Of a stretch of DNA of 63,580 nt, positions 17,465-27,025 are shown in pieces. Within the stretch, counting starts at the first letter, position 1. Each line of letters opens with the position of its first letter. Source of the stretch: DATGUN01 sp035301285 (lineage in GTDB: Bacteria; Bacillota; Bacilli; Bacillales; Amphibacillaceae); contig DATGUN010000080.1 in the NCBI GenBank assembly GCA_035301285.1, positions 1 to 63,580 of the forward strand, written 5' to 3'. Position numbers and translations under genes: made by a program. Under the pieces are notes generated by a model. It ran no database searches. It worked only from the letters and a program-made list of their open reading frames with translations, and had not been told where the DNA came from.

Positions 17465-18802
17465 ATGAAATTACAATATCAGCTCAATATTGCTTTTACA
17501 ACTTTATTACTCGTTATTTTAGCTGTAACAGGTTATGTCATCTATTCGTTGATTTTAAATTTACTTATCCAGGATGAACAGCGGCAGCTAGAACAAAAAG
17601 GAACGTTGTTAGTCGATATATTGAATGAAGAATATGGAGATATACAAGACGTGGACGAGTTCCGTGACTTCTTGCAAAACCAGGATTTGCAATTGTTCGT
17701 ATATGATCAGGCCAAAGATGAAGTGCTGTACACGACATTAAGAGAAGACTTGGCGAAAGGGTTCGTCACCCAGAATGAATTCAGTAATCAAAAGAATGAT
17801 CTATGGGAATATGGTTCTGATCGATTCGTGTTGAAGCGGATTCCCTTTTATCCGAAAGAACGGGGAATTCAGCTGATTTTGTTGACTCCTTTAACAGATT
17901 TACAAGTTGTCCAACATAGTTTCTTCGTCCGGATGGTCGTGGTATTCCTGATCGGTGCTGCTGCTGCCGTAATACTGAGTTACTTTTTTACGAATAAATT
18001 GGTGACACCGTTGACACGTCTGAAGCGCCAACTAAAAAAAATCGAGAAACGACAATTTGATGACGTGGAACGGGTAAAAGCAACAGGGGAAATCAAAGAA
18101 GTTGAACAAAGCGTATTTGATATGGCGGGGGCATTGGAAAGTTATATGAAGTCACAGCAGGCATTCTTCCAAAATGCAAGCCATGAATTAAAAACGCCTT
18201 TAATGACGATTCAAGGATATGCGGAAGGTATTCGCGATCATATTTTTACAAAAGAAGCCGAAGAAAAAGGCTTGGAAGTCATGGTGGAAGAAGTAAAGCG
18301 GCTGAAAATGATTATCAACGAGATGATTTTACTAGCTAAGTTGGATAGTGAGGAAGCTGAATACAAGCCGGAAATAGTAGATATACGGATGCTCGTCAAC
18401 CAAATTACTGATAGAGGACTCCCAATCGCAAGTGAGCAACATGTCACATTGAAAACGGATGTTGCGGAAGGTGCGATGGTTTATGCCGATGAAGAAAAAG
18501 TGTTGCGAGCGTTGTCCAATGTAACATTTAATGCATTACGGCATGCGTATGAGACGGTTTCCATTTCAGTGACATATGGAAATAGGTATACGACGATTGT
18601 TATTGAAGATGATGGGGAAGGGATACCGGACGACGTATTACCGCATATTTTCCATCGTTTTGTGAAAGGAAAAGGAGGGGAGACAGGTCTTGGACTGGCG
18701 ATAGCGAGAGCGATTGTCGAGCAATCTGGTGGCAATATAACCGTTGGAAAGTCATCCCTTGGAGGGGCACGATTTGCGCTGACATTCCCAAATACAATAT
18801 GA
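17465..18802 (+). CDS. cssS: Secretion-stress sensor histidine kinase CssS
   Basis: A 445-residue sensor kinase. Membrane segments lie at about 10-33 and 157-177 with a 120-residue external sensor between them, then HAMP (178-232), the HisKA phospho-acceptor His240 in NASHELKTPL, and ATPase motifs N (NVTFNALRHA), G1 (EDDGEGIP) and G2 (GETGLGLAIA). It starts two bases after the cssR stop, so the pair is translated together. Length and context fit CssS; the sensor region itself is too variable to confirm it. Confidence 0.86.
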   Translation: MKLQYQLNIAFTTLLLVILAVTGYVIYSLILNLLIQDEQRQLEQKGTLLVDILNEEYGDIQDVDEFRDFLQNQDLQLFVYDQAKDEVLYTTLREDLAKGFVTQNEFSNQKNDLWEYGSDRFVLKRIPFYPKERGIQLILLTPLTDLQVVQHSFFVRMVVVFLIGAAAAVILSYFFTNKLVTPLTRLKRQLKKIEKRQFDDVERVKATGEIKEVEQSVFDMAGALESYMKSQQAFFQNASHELKTPLMTIQGYAEGIRDHIFTKEAEEKGLEVMVEEVKRLKMIINEMILLAKLDSEEAEYKPEIVDIRMLVNQITDRGLPIASEQHVTLKTDVAEGAMVYADEEKVLRALSNVTFNALRHAYETVSISVTYGNRYTTIVIEDDGEGIPDDVLPHIFHRFVKGKGGETGLGLAIARAIVEQSGGNITVGKSSLGGARFALTFPNTI

Positions 18803-18816
18803 ATAAGCGATAAAAG

Positions 18817-18854
18817 GCCATGGCAGTCCTGATGATCAGGAACTTACCATGGCC
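18817..18854. terminator. Hairpin between cssS and the peptide transporter gene
   Basis: GGCCATGG pairs with CCATGGCC, with a further inner AGT..CTG/CAG..ACT stem. There is no clear T-run, so termination strength is uncertain. Confidence 0.55.
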
Positions 18855-18886
18855 GCTTGTTGTCACAAGACTCTGTTGCAGTGACC

Positions 18887-20374
18887 TTAATCTACACCTC
18901 GCATCAAAACGTGTATTTTCTTTGATGCGACATATAGCAATAATCCCAAAAAGATTGCGATGGTACCAATCACACCAAAATACAGTACCTCTGTATCAAA
19001 CGAATATAAACGAACGATTTGGGCGTTGATGGCCTGGGCAGATGCGTTGGATAAAAACCAGAGACTCATGGTCTGTGCCGAAAACGCTGCAGGTGCGAGT
19101 TTGGTTGTCGCTGATAAGCCCACTGGTGACAAACATAACTCACCCAGAACAACTAAAAAGAAGCTTAGAACGAGCCATAACGGGCTGACGAGTGTGTCTG
19201 TACCATTCATGAGCGCTGGGATGATCATGACCAAGAATGAAAGTCCCGCAAACACCAAACCGATTGAGAATTTTTTCGGTGTCGATGGCTGCCGTTTGCC
19301 CAATTTCACCCATAGCCAGGCGAATACAGGTGCTAGCATCACAATGAACAGTGGGTCCAATGACTGGAACCATGATGCTTTGATGCTGATACCTGCAAAT
19401 TCAAGTTGTGTCCGTTGATCCGCATAACGGGCGAGAATGATAGATCCTTGTTCCTGGATAGCCCAAAACATGATTGCTGCAATAAAAAGCGGGATATAGG
19501 CAAGCAATCGTGATTGTTCCACTTTCGTTGTTTTGGGGTTCCGGTACATAACGAGGAAATAAATCGCTGGAATAACAACCCCGAAAATGCTGATAATCAT
19601 TGTAAAACCATCAACGGTTAAAATCCCGGTTGGAATGGTGATGGCGCCAAGCAAAATGACAACAGCAGCACCGATACCAAACCGTTTGAATACTTTGCTG
19701 CGCTCTTCAGGTGTAAGTGGATTTGGAACGTTGGTACCAGCCGGTCCAAGATATTTACCTTTTGTAACCACAAAAAAGATGAGACCGATAAACATACCGA
19801 TGGCTGCCAAACTGAACCCAAAATGGAAATTATAAGACTGTCCAACAGTTCCGACAATCAACGGAGCAATCAATGCCCCCATATTAATACCCATGTAAAA
19901 AATGCTGAAGCCTGAATCGCGGCGGTAATCTTCTTTGGTGTATAAGTCACCGACAATGTTGGAAACGTTCGGTTTTAACAAGCCTGTCCCAATCACAATC
20001 AAAAACATCGATACAAACAGTCCTGTCAAACTTCCTGGAAAAGATAGGACAATATGTCCGAACATGATCAGTATGCCACCGTAAAATGTGGTCCGAACGC
20101 TACCAAGCAATCGGTCGGCAATCCACCCTCCGATGATCCCCGACATATAAACGAGTGAACCATAAACAGCCATGATTGACTCGGCGGTGCCATGTTCTAT
20201 TCCAAGTCCACCTTTAGTGACTTCATAATACATATAGAATAATAAAATTGCACGCATCCCATAATAAGAAAAGCGCTCCCAAAATTCCGTAAAGAATAAT
20301 GTGGATAACCCTTTTGGATGTCCAAAGAATCCTTTTTGGGGTATTTTTTTTAATATTTCGTTAGATGTCGCCAT
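18887..20374 (-). CDS. dtpT: Proton-coupled di/tripeptide symporter (POT family)
   Basis: A 495-residue protein with about 14 membrane segments. The POT signature is present as FFTEFWERFSYYGMRAILLFY (the ExxERFxYYG proton/substrate motif), followed by GGWIADRLLG and GTGLLKPNVSNIVGDLY. It imports di- and tripeptides with protons at the cytoplasmic membrane. It is monocistronic and convergent with cssS. It resembles YclF/DtpT-type carriers. Confidence 0.93.
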   Translation of the reverse strand: MATSNEILKKIPQKGFFGHPKGLSTLFFTEFWERFSYYGMRAILLFYMYYEVTKGGLGIEHGTAESIMAVYGSLVYMSGIIGGWIADRLLGSVRTTFYGGILIMFGHIVLSFPGSLTGLFVSMFLIVIGTGLLKPNVSNIVGDLYTKEDYRRDSGFSIFYMGINMGALIAPLIVGTVGQSYNFHFGFSLAAIGMFIGLIFFVVTKGKYLGPAGTNVPNPLTPEERSKVFKRFGIGAAVVILLGAITIPTGILTVDGFTMIISIFGVVIPAIYFLVMYRNPKTTKVEQSRLLAYIPLFIAAIMFWAIQEQGSIILARYADQRTQLEFAGISIKASWFQSLDPLFIVMLAPVFAWLWVKLGKRQPSTPKKFSIGLVFAGLSFLVMIIPALMNGTDTLVSPLWLVLSFFLVVLGELCLSPVGLSATTKLAPAAFSAQTMSLWFLSNASAQAINAQIVRLYSFDTEVLYFGVIGTIAIFLGLLLYVASKKIHVLMRGVD

Positions 20375-20655
20375 TTAATGACCTCCTATACAAAATAATA
20401 TTATACTATCCATGAATTAAATTTAAAAATGATTTTTTAGCCATAATAGTTTGAATTATCGTGTTTCCTTTGCATAAAGAGGCTGGGAAAATCGACATGG
20501 TTGACTTTTAGGAAGGGGGCGGTAGAATTCTAAATCATAAACCATATCAGTAAATGTTTTCCAAATATTATTGTAATATAATTTTTATTATGAAGGATAC
20601 TGTGTTATAATAGTATAGTTTGATTAATTCGTACGATTATAAGGAGAGTACCTGC
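20375..20655. other. Intergenic region with typA promoter and a repeat half
   Basis: A TATAAT -10 box lies at 20606-20611, with a poor -35. GAGGCTGGGA at about 20479-20488 matches the left arm of the hairpin element at 38904 but has no partner arm nearby. Confidence 0.5.
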
Positions 20656-22479
20656 ATGCAATTGAGAGAAGATATTCGTAATATCGCTATTATCGCGCAC
20701 GTCGATCATGGAAAAACGACTTTGGTGGACCAGTTATTAAAATACTCAGGAACATTCCATGAACATGAACAAGTGCAAGATAGAGCGATGGATAGTGGTG
20801 ATATTGAAAAAGAACGTGGTATTACAATTTTGGCGAAGAATACGGCCATTACCTATAAAGATACAGCCATTAATATATTGGATACGCCGGGTCACGCAGA
20901 TTTCGGCGGTGAAGTCGAACGGATCATGAAAATGGTGGACGGTGTATTGCTTGTGGTGGATGCGTTTGAGGGAACGATGCCACAAACGCGTTTTGTACTG
21001 AAAAAGGCATTGGAGCAAAAATTGAAACCCGTCGTCGTTTTAAATAAAATCGATCGTCCAAACGCTCGGCCGGAACAAGTTGTCGATGAGGTGCTTGATT
21101 TATTCATCGAACTTGGGGCAGATGACGATCAATTGGAGTTTCCCGTACTTTATGCCTCGGCTATTAACGGGACATCAAGTAAGGAACCTGATGTTCAAGA
21201 AGAAACAATGGATCCTGTGTTTGAAACAATTCTGACCCATATTCCAGCTCCCGCTGACAATAGCGATGAACCTTTGCAATTTCAAGTTACATTGCTCGAT
21301 TATAACGAATTTGTCGGCAGAGTGGGGATCGGCCGTATTTTCAGAGGGAAAATGCATGTCGGCCAACATGTCGTCGTCATGAAAAAAGATGGAACAAAAA
21401 AACCCTTCCGTATTCGGAAGTTATTTGGATTTAAAGGATTGGACCGGATTGATATTGAAGAAGCAAAAGCAGGGGATCTTGTTGCTGTTGCGGGAATGGA
21501 TGATATCAATATGGGAGAAACAATCTGTCCAGATAACCACCCTGAAGCATTACCGATGCTTCGTATAGATGAACCGACATTGCAGATGACGTTTGTCGTT
21601 AATAACAGTCCATTTGCTGGTAAGGAAGGAAAATATATTACGTCTCGTAAAATAGAAGAACGATTATTGACGGAACTGGAAACGGATGTCAGTTTGCGTG
21701 TTGAACCAACTGAATCCCCGGATGCATGGATTGTATCAGGCAGAGGCGAACTCCACCTGTCGATCTTGATTGAAAATATGCGCAGAGAGGGATTTGAATT
21801 ACAATTATCCAAACCACAGGTCATCATCAAAGAAGTGGATGGGGTAAAATGTGAACCATTTGAACGCGTACAGGTGGATGTCCCTGAGGCGTATACCGGA
21901 GCAGTTATGGAATCGCTTGGAGAACGAAAAGGTGAAATGATCGATATGGTCAATCATGGGGACGGACAAGTCCGCATTGAGTTCAAGGTTCCATCCCGTG
22001 GCCTGATTGGTTACACGACTGAGTTCATGTCACAAACACATGGATACGGCATCCTGAACCATACGTTTGACGATTACCAACCGCTCATCAAGGGGAACAT
22101 TGGTGGCAGAGTACAAGGTGTGTTGGTCGGGTTGGAACAAGGGAAAGCGAGTACGTATGGTATTATGCAGTTGGAAGATCGCGGAACGATTTTTGTTGAG
22201 CCGGGTACGGAAATTTATGCTGGAATGATCGTCGGTGAACATAACCGGGAAAATGACCTTACCGTGAATGTTACCAAAGAAAAACATCTGACAAATATTC
22301 GCTCGGCAACGAAAGACCAGACGGCAACAATCCGGAAAACACGTTCGTTGACACTTGAGGAAGCATTGGAGTATTTAAATGATGACGAGTATTGCGAAGT
22401 AACACCAGAATCCATCCGTCTGCGCAAGAAAATTTTAAATAAAAATGAACGTGAAAAAGCAGCGAAAAAATCGAAATAA
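20656..22479 (+). CDS. typA: Ribosome-associated GTPase TypA/BipA
   Basis: A 607-residue translational GTPase. G1 is AHVDHGKTT, then ERGITI, DTPGHADFGGE and NKIDRPNA, followed by domain II, EF-G-like domains III and V and the BipA C-terminal domain. It helps 50S assembly and stress or low-temperature growth. The start MQLREDIRN was chosen because AAGGAG lies nine to ten bases upstream; a longer in-frame reading would place that site inside the gene. It ends in a strong terminator. Confidence 0.95.
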   Translation: MQLREDIRNIAIIAHVDHGKTTLVDQLLKYSGTFHEHEQVQDRAMDSGDIEKERGITILAKNTAITYKDTAINILDTPGHADFGGEVERIMKMVDGVLLVVDAFEGTMPQTRFVLKKALEQKLKPVVVLNKIDRPNARPEQVVDEVLDLFIELGADDDQLEFPVLYASAINGTSSKEPDVQEETMDPVFETILTHIPAPADNSDEPLQFQVTLLDYNEFVGRVGIGRIFRGKMHVGQHVVVMKKDGTKKPFRIRKLFGFKGLDRIDIEEAKAGDLVAVAGMDDINMGETICPDNHPEALPMLRIDEPTLQMTFVVNNSPFAGKEGKYITSRKIEERLLTELETDVSLRVEPTESPDAWIVSGRGELHLSILIENMRREGFELQLSKPQVIIKEVDGVKCEPFERVQVDVPEAYTGAVMESLGERKGEMIDMVNHGDGQVRIEFKVPSRGLIGYTTEFMSQTHGYGILNHTFDDYQPLIKGNIGGRVQGVLVGLEQGKASTYGIMQLEDRGTIFVEPGTEIYAGMIVGEHNRENDLTVNVTKEKHLTNIRSATKDQTATIRKTRSLTLEEALEYLNDDEYCEVTPESIRLRKKILNKNEREKAAKKSK

Positions 22480-22511
22480 GCATATAGATAGAGTGCGAAC
22501 TCTCAGATATA

Positions 22512-22556
22512 ACCCGCAAAATTAGATTGAATATCTAACGTTTGCGGGTGTTTTTT
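22512..22556 (+). terminator. Rho-independent terminator of typA
   Basis: ACCCGCAAA pairs with TTTGCGGGT, with an inner TTAGAT/ATCTAA stem and a GTTTTTT tail. Confidence 0.9.
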
Positions 22557-22728
22557 CATGGCTGGATCTCGTGATATACATAACTAAAATTGCCACAGAG
22601 TACCTCAATGGAAAAAATATTTTCGGGAATTGATTTTCTTGATAGTGACCGGGAGCCTAGCGCTTATCATTTGGATAAAAAAGGCAGCCCATATAAGAAG
22701 ATAGAACAGTTGACGATTTATTTTAATA

Positions 22729-22759
22729 CAAAAAACCGGTAAGCTTGACGCTCCCGGTT
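22729..22759 (-). terminator. Terminator overlapping the stop codon of the small membrane protein gene
   Basis: On the minus strand AACCGG pairs with CCGGTT and is followed by TTTT. The stop codon of the gene at 22758 lies in the first arm. Confidence 0.7.
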
Positions 22760-22955
22760 ATAGACAATTATTGTTTTTTTTGTTTTCTTTTCTTTTTTTA
22801 TCAGGGATGTACTTCGTGAAATAAGCCGCAAATAACAATAAAACAAGCACAATCCCCCATGTTGCAATGCCGTTCCACAATACGTCAATACGTAAGCCGA
22901 ATACAATGACTGCAATGCTTAAAATGAAAAAAATCAATGTTAAATAGCGTTTCAT
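22758..22955 (-). CDS. Small two-pass membrane protein
   Basis: A 65-residue protein with membrane segments at about 4-21 and 27-46 and a basic Lys/Asn-rich C-terminus facing the cytoplasm. GAGGGG lies seven bases before the ATG and a terminator follows directly, which supports it as a real gene. I recognise no family. It is on the same strand as, and downstream of, the ABC transporter pair, 110 bases away. Confidence 0.6.
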   Translation of the reverse strand: MKRYLTLIFFILSIAVIVFGLRIDVLWNGIATWGIVLVLLLFAAYFTKYIPDKKRKENKKNNNCL

Positions 22956-23064
22956 GAATGTACCCCTCTTAATGTTTGTGATTAACTGACCATACCCATT
23001 GATTTAATCCCATTTCGTCAAATTGAATCGGGTGTCTTTCTCTCTCTGTGTGATAAAGTCGTGA

Positions 23065-24030
23065 TTATTGTCCTGCGACATCCCGTTTGGTGAAGAAAAT
23101 CCATGAAAGTACCATGAAAATGACGTAATATAGGATGAGCATCGTAATGGAAAATCCTAATGTCATTCCCTCAATCCAAGGTGTTCCACCATTCGCGTAT
23201 TGGGATAGATCGGTGTTTGCAAATAAAATGTATTTCGCCCAATCATAATCAGCAAAGAGACCAACAATCGAGTTTCCTGTAAACATCAGGAAGATTGCGG
23301 TTCCTATTGCCATGGCACTATTGCGGAATACAGCAGAAATCATGAATGCAAAGGTAGCCATCATGACGAGGTTAATCAGACTATAGCCATACTCGGATAA
23401 TATCTCGCCGATTTGTGATACGTATGCATAACCATTTCCTTGATCAACCACGATATGTGGATCGAATCCATTAAACCCGAAGAAAACGGCACCTACCAAG
23501 AGTGACATGAACACGACGAATAAAAGTGTGAAAACCGCAAATAAGAGAACAGATATATATTTCGATGTTAAAATGACCGATCGTGATATTGGCCGGATGA
23601 GCAATAATTTAATGGTTCCCCAACGAAATTCATGTGCGATGATCCCGGCTGCGATGATGATGGTTAGCAGGCTGACGAGTGAAAGCAAACCACTGTTTTC
23701 ATAGATGAAATGCCACGTGTCGTATGATGCGGGTTTTATATCATGTTCCAAGTGATAATTGTTTTTCTCGACATTGACGTCTGAATAATAAATGCCATTC
23801 TCATCCATGTCTTCCGGTTCTTTTTCTTGGGCTTCCATTGCTTTTTCATTTTCATCTTGCAGTTCTTGCCGCCAATCATCGGAGTATTCTTCTCCCACGT
23901 CCCCTAAAAAGTTGACGATAAACCCTGCGCCGATGATGATGACCGCTAAAATAATATACATGGCCCATGTTGATTTTCGTATATACGTTTTGATAAGTTC
24001 ATTATATATGAGTGGAAAAAGTCTATTCAA
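23065..24030 (-). CDS. ABC-2 type transporter permease
   Basis: A 321-residue membrane protein. One membrane segment lies near the N-terminus, then a 100-residue charged extracytoplasmic loop, then five segments (GIIAHEFRWGTIKLLLIRPISR is the typical ABC-2 internal motif). A TTG start was chosen because GGGGAG lies seven bases upstream; it overlaps the ATPase gene by eight bases. With the ATPase it forms an exporter of unknown substrate, of the class including lantibiotic-immunity and bacitracin-type pumps. Confidence 0.83.
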   Translation of the reverse strand: MNRLFPLIYNELIKTYIRKSTWAMYIILAVIIIGAGFIVNFLGDVGEEYSDDWRQELQDENEKAMEAQEKEPEDMDENGIYYSDVNVEKNNYHLEHDIKPASYDTWHFIYENSGLLSLVSLLTIIIAAGIIAHEFRWGTIKLLLIRPISRSVILTSKYISVLLFAVFTLLFVVFMSLLVGAVFFGFNGFDPHIVVDQGNGYAYVSQIGEILSEYGYSLINLVMMATFAFMISAVFRNSAMAIGTAIFLMFTGNSIVGLFADYDWAKYILFANTDLSQYANGGTPWIEGMTLGFSITMLILYYVIFMVLSWIFFTKRDVAGQ

Positions 24031-24946
24031 TTGTATTCTCCCCAATCAAATCAAAGAATTTATCTTCCAAAGTTCCTTTACCAATATTTACTTGATAAAC
24101 CGCAATATCATTTTCAATAAGTGTTTTGATGACATTCGGTATATTTTCTTTTTTGCTTTCAAAGGACACCATTCCGTTTTTTTCGGTTCCTTGTATGCCG
24201 AATTGGTCTTTCAAGCATGATATCGCCTTATTTGTTGGTGTTACTTCCAAATCGATTTTTTTGATTGTTTCTTCGGAGTTATCTTTATCCCTAACGTATT
24301 CAGTGGCAATCATTTCGCCATTTTTAATGATGCCAATCCGGTCACACATCAATTCAATTTCTGATAATAGATGACTGGAAATAATGACCGCAACATTCTC
24401 TTCTGTTGCCAGTTTTCGGATATATTGACGAATTTCTTTTATTCCTGCTGGATCAAGGCCGTTTGTAGGCTCGTCTAAGATTAGTACGGCTGGATTATGT
24501 AATAATGCTTGCGCGATACCGAGGCGTTGCCGCATGCCGAGCGAGTATCTGCCGACGTTTTCGTGAATGGCTTTTTCCAGACGGACAAGTTTGACCACTT
24601 CAAGGATACGCTCATTTGTAATCCCGGGAATCATGCGGGCATAATGGATTAAGTTTTTCCACCCTGACATGAAACTGTACATTTCTGGGTTTTCGACAAT
24701 TGCACCGACTTCACGGACGGCCTCTTTAAAATCGTTTTTGATACTTTTTCCCAAAATACGTACATCCCCATCAGTCAGCTTCATCAAGCCAACCATCATC
24801 CGGATGGTGGTTGTTTTACCCGCACCATTTGGTCCGATAAAGCCGAACACCTCACCACGGGGAATGGAGAAGGTCAACCCCTTTATGATTTTTTTAGAAC
24901 CAATGGACTTTTTAACATCGATCAATTCCATTGCTGCTTCAGACAT
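24023..24946 (-). CDS. ABC transporter ATPase, BcrA-like
   Basis: A 307-residue ATPase. Walker A GPNGAGKTT, signature YSLGMRQRLGIAQALLHNP, Walker B LILDEPTNGLDP, and a C-terminal 80-residue extension typical of BcrA/NatA-type drug and antibiotic ABC-2 systems. MSEAAMEL was chosen as the start because GGAGGGAA lies a few bases upstream. It forms an operon with the permease that overlaps its end. No adjacent two-component system was found to name a ligand. Confidence 0.86.
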   Translation of the reverse strand: MSEAAMELIDVKKSIGSKKIIKGLTFSIPRGEVFGFIGPNGAGKTTTIRMMVGLMKLTDGDVRILGKSIKNDFKEAVREVGAIVENPEMYSFMSGWKNLIHYARMIPGITNERILEVVKLVRLEKAIHENVGRYSLGMRQRLGIAQALLHNPAVLILDEPTNGLDPAGIKEIRQYIRKLATEENVAVIISSHLLSEIELMCDRIGIIKNGEMIATEYVRDKDNSEETIKKIDLEVTPTNKAISCLKDQFGIQGTEKNGMVSFESKKENIPNVIKTLIENDIAVYQVNIGKGTLEDKFFDLIGENTIE

Positions 24947-25475
24947 ATTTTTCCCTCCAAGCCAAAGTTTGTACCATGTATATGTACGTTCCTTTATACA
25001 AAAGGTTTCAGTCCTAAACATTTTCGCACACTTCAGGATATTTTCCTAGAGGATTATGAAAATTCCTTTAAAAAAGTTAATGTTATATAGCTCCTTGGGA
25101 ATAGGTGGTTATGACATGACTTATCATAATAAGGCTTTTTATCGTCATGGATTTCTATATGAAACGGTTAAGGTCCTTCTAATGAGGAAAAGTGAGTTAT
25201 GGAAGAGATGTGGGCTAGTGAGATGGATGAGTATAGGAAGGCGCATCACATTGATAGAAGTGATAAGACGTCACAGCGAGCCAATCTATCTTTTCTGGGT
25301 AAGAATATAAAGGGGGACGCCATCGTCAATTCAATTTTGCCGCAAAAGGTTTGGCTGATCACAATTTTAACAAATCAAAAAGCCATCTTATCGGAGTTGA
25401 TAAGATGGCTATATTTAAATGATACACATGTTACTTAAATGTCCAACATGTTATGAAAATAGAATCCATCATCCA
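24947..25475. other. 530-bp stretch with a terminator-like hairpin, no confident gene
   Basis: AGCCATCTTATC pairs perfectly with GATAAGATGGCT at 25381-25410 with an A-run before it, so it looks like a terminator on either strand. A 79-codon reading frame at 25199-25438 runs through this hairpin and shows no family likeness. Confidence 0.5.
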
Positions 25476-25613
25476 TTATTTATTCGGGTCTTGTTCTTTC
25501 TTTGCACGATACCCGCCGGCAATGTCAGCTTTTTTAAACTCTTTTGCATAAATGACTTCTTGGGCATCAGCCAACTGTTGATCTTTTGTCGGTTGATAAT
25601 CTGATTTTCTCAT
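25476..25613 (-). CDS. 45-residue basic protein, possibly YfhE-type
   Basis: Reads MRKSDYQPTKDQ at the start, with VIYAKEFKKADIAGGY in the middle and a charged end. AAAGGTGG lies seven bases before the ATG, and codon use is like the neighbours. The middle is reminiscent of the small YfhD/YfhE Bacillus sporulation-associated proteins, but this is from memory and weak. It is soluble and highly charged, with no membrane segment. Confidence 0.6.
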   Translation of the reverse strand: MRKSDYQPTKDQQLADAQEVIYAKEFKKADIAGGYRAKKEQDPNK

Positions 25614-25787
25614 TGTATATCCACCTTTCATCTATGTCTTAAAAATAGTTTACCCGCTCATATTAAGGACAAAACATATGGATACATGAACTTTGATATC
25701 CATTTTGCTTATGATGATTTATCACAATCGAATATGTTCCAAATTTGTTATACTGGTGGTTAATCATGGATGAAGGGATGGGGTTAG

Positions 25788-26939
25788 GTGCGTGAAGTAG
25801 TCGTTGTTGATGGGTGCAGAAGTGCTGTTGGCAGGCGTAAGGGAATGTTTCGTCATTTGCGTTCGGATGAATTGGCCAGCGAGGTTCTTGATGCATTGAT
25901 GAAGCGGATGTCACTTGATAAAGAGATGGTTGAAGATGTCATATTAGGGTGTGTGACACAAATTGGAGAACAAGCTATGAATGTGGCCCGGACTGCGGCA
26001 CTGATTGCTGGATTTCCGGAACACGTTCCTGGAGTGACGATTGACAGACAGTGTGGGTCAAGTCAACAGGCTGTTCATTTTGCATCCCAGGCCATTGCTT
26101 CGGGTGATATGGATATCGTCATTGCCGGCGGTGTGGAGAATATGACACGGTCACCAATGTTTGCCAATACAGGCGATGTCAAACCAAGCAGTAAATTGAC
26201 TGAGATCTATGACATCGTCAATCAAGGCATATCCGCGGAAAAAATAGCCGACAGATGGGGGCTCAGTAGGGAAATATTGGACCAATTTGCGTTTTCAAGC
26301 CATAAAAAGGCGCTTGAAGCGATTGAACAAGGTTATTTTACTTCTGAAATTGTTCCAGTTGAAACGACCAACGATGATGGGAAAACGGCATACATCCAAA
26401 TTGATGAGGGTCCAAGGAAAGACACTGATTTACAGGCGTTGGCAGCATTATCTTCTGTCTTCCAGGAAAACGGTAAGATAACCGCAGGAAATGCCAGTCA
26501 AATGAGTGATGGGGCTAGTGCAGTCCTTCTGATGTCGCGGGAAAAAGCAGATGAGCTGGGTATGAAGCCGAAAGCCAGGATTGTTGCCCGCCAGGTTATC
26601 GGTTCCGATCCGACATTGATGCTCACCGGACCAATAGAAGCCACAAATAGGGTGTTAAAAAAGGCGAATTTGCATATCGAGGATATTGACCGATATGAAA
26701 TTAATGAAGCATTTGCTCCTGTACCACTCGCTTGGATGCAGGAAACGGGAGCAGATCCAGATAAAATGAATGTCCACGGCGGTGCGATTGCATTAGGTCA
26801 TCCACTAGGTGCAACAGGGACAAAGCTACTCACGACTTTGATTCATGAATTGGAACGGATGAACGGTCAATATGGGTTGCTCGCTATTTGTGAGGGGATG
26901 GGGATGGCTAACGCAACGATTGTTGAACGAATCCCCTGA
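25788..26939 (+). CDS. Acetyl-CoA acyltransferase (thiolase)
   Basis: A 383-residue thiolase-superfamily enzyme, degradative or biosynthetic. Nucleophile Cys89 lies in TIDRQCGSSQQAVH; the other active-site blocks are NEAFAPVPLAW, GGAIALGHPLGATG (His) and CEGMGMA (Cys). It acts on acetoacetyl-CoA or longer 3-ketoacyl-CoA; chain-length preference cannot be read. It starts at GTG with a GGATGGGG site. It lacks an adjacent fadB/mmg-type partner, which leaves the pathway open. The CapA lipoprotein gene follows 86 bases later. Confidence 0.92.
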   Translation: MREVVVVDGCRSAVGRRKGMFRHLRSDELASEVLDALMKRMSLDKEMVEDVILGCVTQIGEQAMNVARTAALIAGFPEHVPGVTIDRQCGSSQQAVHFASQAIASGDMDIVIAGGVENMTRSPMFANTGDVKPSSKLTEIYDIVNQGISAEKIADRWGLSREILDQFAFSSHKKALEAIEQGYFTSEIVPVETTNDDGKTAYIQIDEGPRKDTDLQALAALSSVFQENGKITAGNASQMSDGASAVLLMSREKADELGMKPKARIVARQVIGSDPTLMLTGPIEATNRVLKKANLHIEDIDRYEINEAFAPVPLAWMQETGADPDKMNVHGGAIALGHPLGATGTKLLTTLIHELERMNGQYGLLAICEGMGMANATIVERIP

Positions 26940-27025
26940 AATGCTTTAAAATGAGTCAAAGGTGTTACGCGATTTGTTTTGGACGCTCTATCGACATGAT
27001 GAAACTGGCATCAGAGGAGATTGAC

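Noticed and set aside
16779..18802. The two-component pair as HssRS, the heme sensor partnering hrtBA.
   Set aside because: Regulator sequence and the divergent HtrA protease fit CssRS much better, and hrtBA is over 10 kb away.
21300..21953. A 217-codon open frame antisense to typA.
   Set aside because: Shadow of a highly conserved gene; Ser/Ile-rich composition, no ribosome-binding site and no family likeness.
22608..22742. A 44-codon frame starting MEKIFSGIDFL upstream of the small membrane protein gene.
   Set aside because: No ribosome-binding site and it ends inside the terminator of the opposite gene.
25199..25438. A 79-codon frame between the ABC pair and the 45-residue gene.
   Set aside because: Its 3' part is a perfect terminator-like hairpin, the ribosome-binding site is poorly spaced and no family is recognisable.
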